A stretch of DNA of 6,001 nt, taken from contig JBARPB010000122.1 in the NCBI GenBank assembly GCA_049642705.1, positions 1-6,001 on the forward strand. Reading direction: 5' to 3'. Below the pieces are notes generated by a model that did no database searches, had not been told where the DNA came from, and saw nothing but the letters and a program-made list of their open reading frames with translations. A program made the translations under genes and the position numbers. Below, piece by piece: positions 4,790 to 6,001 of the stretch (its first letter is position 1; each line of letters opens with the position of its first letter). The DNA is from CAZYPU01 sp049642705. GTDB lineage: Bacteria; Omnitrophota; Gorgyraeia; JABMRN01; RBG-13-46-9.

Positions 4790-5728
4790 TTATTCGAACA
4801 ATATGCTAATTGACTCTTCGTTATGTATTCTCTTTATCGCATTCGCCAAAAGTGGTCCGATGTTCAGCACCTTTATTTTGCCTATCATCTTGCTTTCCTC
4901 TATCGGGATCGTGTTTGTCACTATGAGCTCTTTTATGGGCGAGGCGTTCGCTCTTTCCATGGCCGGGCCGCATAACACCGGATGCGTTATGGTCGCGTAT
5001 ATATCCTTTGCGCCTGCGTTTTTAAGGGCGCCGGCGGCCTCCGCGACGCTTCCGGCGGTGGCTATTATGTCGTCGACTATAACAACGTTTTTCCCTTTTA
5101 CCTCGCCCATTATGTTCATGACTTCGGCTTTTGTATCGTTTATCCTGCGCTTATCAACGATGGCAAGGTCCGCCTTTAAATCCTTCGCGTAGGCCCTTGC
5201 CATTTTTATACCGCCTACGTCGGGCGAGACGACAACAACGTTTTGTATGTTTTTCTTGGTAAAATATTCCACAAAAGTCTTGACGGCATAGAGATGGTCG
5301 AGCGGTATGTCGAAAAAGCCCTGTATCTGGCCCGCATGCAGGTCTATGGTCAATACCCTCGAAGCGCCGGCGCGGGAAAGAAGGTTCGCGATAAGTTTTG
5401 CGGTTATTGGGACGCGGGGCTGGTCTTTTCTGTCCTGGCGCGCGTACCCGAAATAGGGCAGAACCGCCGTTATCCTGTCGGCGGAGGCGCGCTTTAGCGC
5501 GTCCAGAAGTATCAAAAGCTCCATGAGGTTTTCGTTCGCGGGAAAACAGGTAGACTGGATTACAAAAACGTCGTCGCCGCGGACATTCTGGTTTATCTTG
5601 ACCTGTATCTCGCCGTCGGTAAACCTGCCTACAAAGGCGTTGCCGCGTTTTACCCTGAGGAGCCTGCATATCTCGTCCAGGAGCGCGATATTTGAATTGC
5701 CGCCGAATATTGAAAGCTTGTCAGTCAT
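4790..5728 (-). CDS. prs: Ribose-phosphate pyrophosphokinase (PRPP synthetase)
   Basis: Prs makes PRPP from ribose 5-phosphate and ATP for purine, pyrimidine, histidine, tryptophan and NAD synthesis. The 312-residue length is standard. Visible motifs are FTDGEIQVKINQNVRG (36-51), VLPYFGYARQDRK (89-101) followed by the flexible loop DQPRVPITAKL, TIDLHAGQIQGFFD (127-140), VVVSPDVGG (165-173), the KRR loop (193-195) and the ribose-phosphate loop VDDIIATAGS (218-227). In the last motif A223 replaces the Asp commonly seen (DDIIDTAGT). The ATG has GGGGGAGG 5 nt upstream and overlaps the glmU stop as ATGA, so the two are likely translationally coupled. This is a class I bacterial enzyme by its motifs. 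Confidence 0.97.
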   Translation of the reverse strand: MTDKLSIFGGNSNIALLDEICRLLRVKRGNAFVGRFTDGEIQVKINQNVRGDDVFVIQSTCFPANENLMELLILLDALKRASADRITAVLPYFGYARQDRKDQPRVPITAKLIANLLSRAGASRVLTIDLHAGQIQGFFDIPLDHLYAVKTFVEYFTKKNIQNVVVVSPDVGGIKMARAYAKDLKADLAIVDKRRINDTKAEVMNIMGEVKGKNVVIVDDIIATAGSVAEAAGALKNAGAKDIYATITHPVLCGPAMERANASPIKELIVTNTIPIEESKMIGKIKVLNIGPLLANAIKRIHNEESISILFE

Positions 5729-6001
5729 CTCTTCCTCCCCCTTGCCCTCGGCTTCGCCGAGAGGCGAGCCTCGCCTACGGCGGGCTTATTAAATATTTTT
5801 GCCGGAATACCGGCTACGGTTTTTCCCGCCGGTACATTTTTGCCTTTAGTTACAACGCTTCCGGCACCCACAATCGCGCCGCGGCCCACCCTGACGGGGG
5901 CTATAAAAATCGAGCCGACGCCTATAAATGAGTTATCTTCTATAATTGTTTTATTTTTTTTTCTGCCGTCGTAATTGGCCGTAATCGTGCCGGCGCCTAT
6001 A
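5725..6001 (-). CDS. glmU: GlmU C-terminal acetyltransferase end (bifunctional UDP-GlcNAc pyrophosphorylase / glucosamine-1-phosphate acetyltransferase); start beyond the right edge
   Basis: GlmU makes UDP-GlcNAc for peptidoglycan and LPS. Only the last 91 residues of the left-handed beta-helix are here. The hallmark IGAGTITANYDGRKKNKTII carries the Asn-Tyr pair and lysine that correspond to E. coli N386, Y387 and K392 in the acetyl-transfer site. Hexapeptide repeats follow (FIGVGSIFIAPVRVGRGAIVGAGSVVTKGKNVPAG). The position of E. coli S405 appears to be Val (GV rather than GS). The final ~20 residues after AGIPAKIF are a basic, arginine-rich tail encoded by a palindromic DNA element. The stop TGA overlaps prs by 4 nt. 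The uridylyltransferase domain is off-window, so another hexapeptide acyltransferase is formally possible, but the NYDG motif favours GlmU. Confidence 0.88.
   Translation of the reverse strand, partial: IGAGTITANYDGRKKNKTIIEDNSFIGVGSIFIAPVRVGRGAIVGAGSVVTKGKNVPAGKTVAGIPAKIFNKPAVGEARLSAKPRARGRKR
5734..5741 (-). promoter_or_regulatory. Shine-Dalgarno GGGGGAGG for prs, within the glmU 3' end
   Basis: The minus strand reads GGGGGAGG, five bases, then ATG 5728. It fixes the prs start and is itself part of the last glmU codons (arginine and glycine codons of the tail). Confidence 0.65.
5744..5785. repeat. Cluster of three adjacent small palindromes inside the 3' end of glmU
   Basis: Back-to-back hairpins occupy this 42-bp GC-rich stretch: ctcggc/gccgag (5747-5752/5756-5761, loop ttc), aggcga/tcgcct (5762-5767/5771-5776, loop gcc) and cgcc/ggcg (5772-5775/5779-5782, loop tac). 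The outer ends gccc/gggc could also pair, giving a cloverleaf-like fold. The stretch is translated as the C-terminal tail of GlmU. It looks like a REP-type or coding-sequence-inserted palindromic element; a family assignment cannot be made from one copy. Confidence 0.6.

Noticed and set aside
1..6001. CRISPR array, tRNA or rRNA genes
   Set aside because: No regularly spaced direct repeats, tRNA cloverleaf with anticodon and TYC arm, or rRNA-like stretch was seen; nearly all sequence is accounted for by protein genes.

Overview
The window is a compact, entirely minus-strand block of bacterial core genes. In transcription order (right to left) it reads: glmU (3' end only), prs, rplY/ctc (bL25), pth, rpsF (bS6), ssb, rpsR (bS18), rplI (bL9), dnaB, and the start of a bamA-type Omp85 gene. 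The last gene encodes a signal peptide plus a first POTRA domain, so the organism is a diderm (outer-membrane) bacterium. Base composition is moderate, start codons include ATG and GTG, and spacing is very tight. My impression, from gene order and the palindrome-rich junctions, is an uncultured PVC-like or Omnitrophota-like lineage. That is inference, and nothing here fixes the phylum.

Layout from right to left. 6001-5725 is the C-terminal end of the GlmU left-handed beta-helix. It overlaps prs by 4 nt (ATGA). prs (5728-4790) is followed by a 65-nt spacer with a hairpin, then rplY (4724-3978). One nucleotide later comes pth (3976-3404). A candidate promoter at the pth stop precedes the ribosomal/replication set rpsF-ssb-rpsR-rplI (3353-1863), whose genes lie 1 to 14 nt apart. 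A 180-nt spacer carries two perfect 16-bp inverted repeats and a 12-codon upstream reading frame folded into a third hairpin. dnaB follows (1676-330), and its stop codon overlaps the best start of bamA (TAATG).

Functionally the block joins UDP-GlcNAc supply for the envelope, PRPP synthesis, ribosomal proteins, peptidyl-tRNA recycling, replication (SSB, DnaB helicase) and outer-membrane protein assembly. The glmU-prs-ctc-pth and rpsF-ssb-rpsR-rplI-dnaB orders are each known from many bacteria; here they are joined.

The genes are ordinary. The unusual signal is a set of short, highly palindromic elements at the looser gene junctions, some fused into coding sequence. One supplies the start codon and signal-peptide N-terminus of BamA, one encodes the last residues of GlmU, two sit between rplI and dnaB, one lies between prs and rplY, and one encloses a leader peptide before dnaB. 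I see no CRISPR array, tRNA, rRNA, complete insertion sequence or convincing intrinsic terminator, and no gene-free stretch longer than 300 bases.
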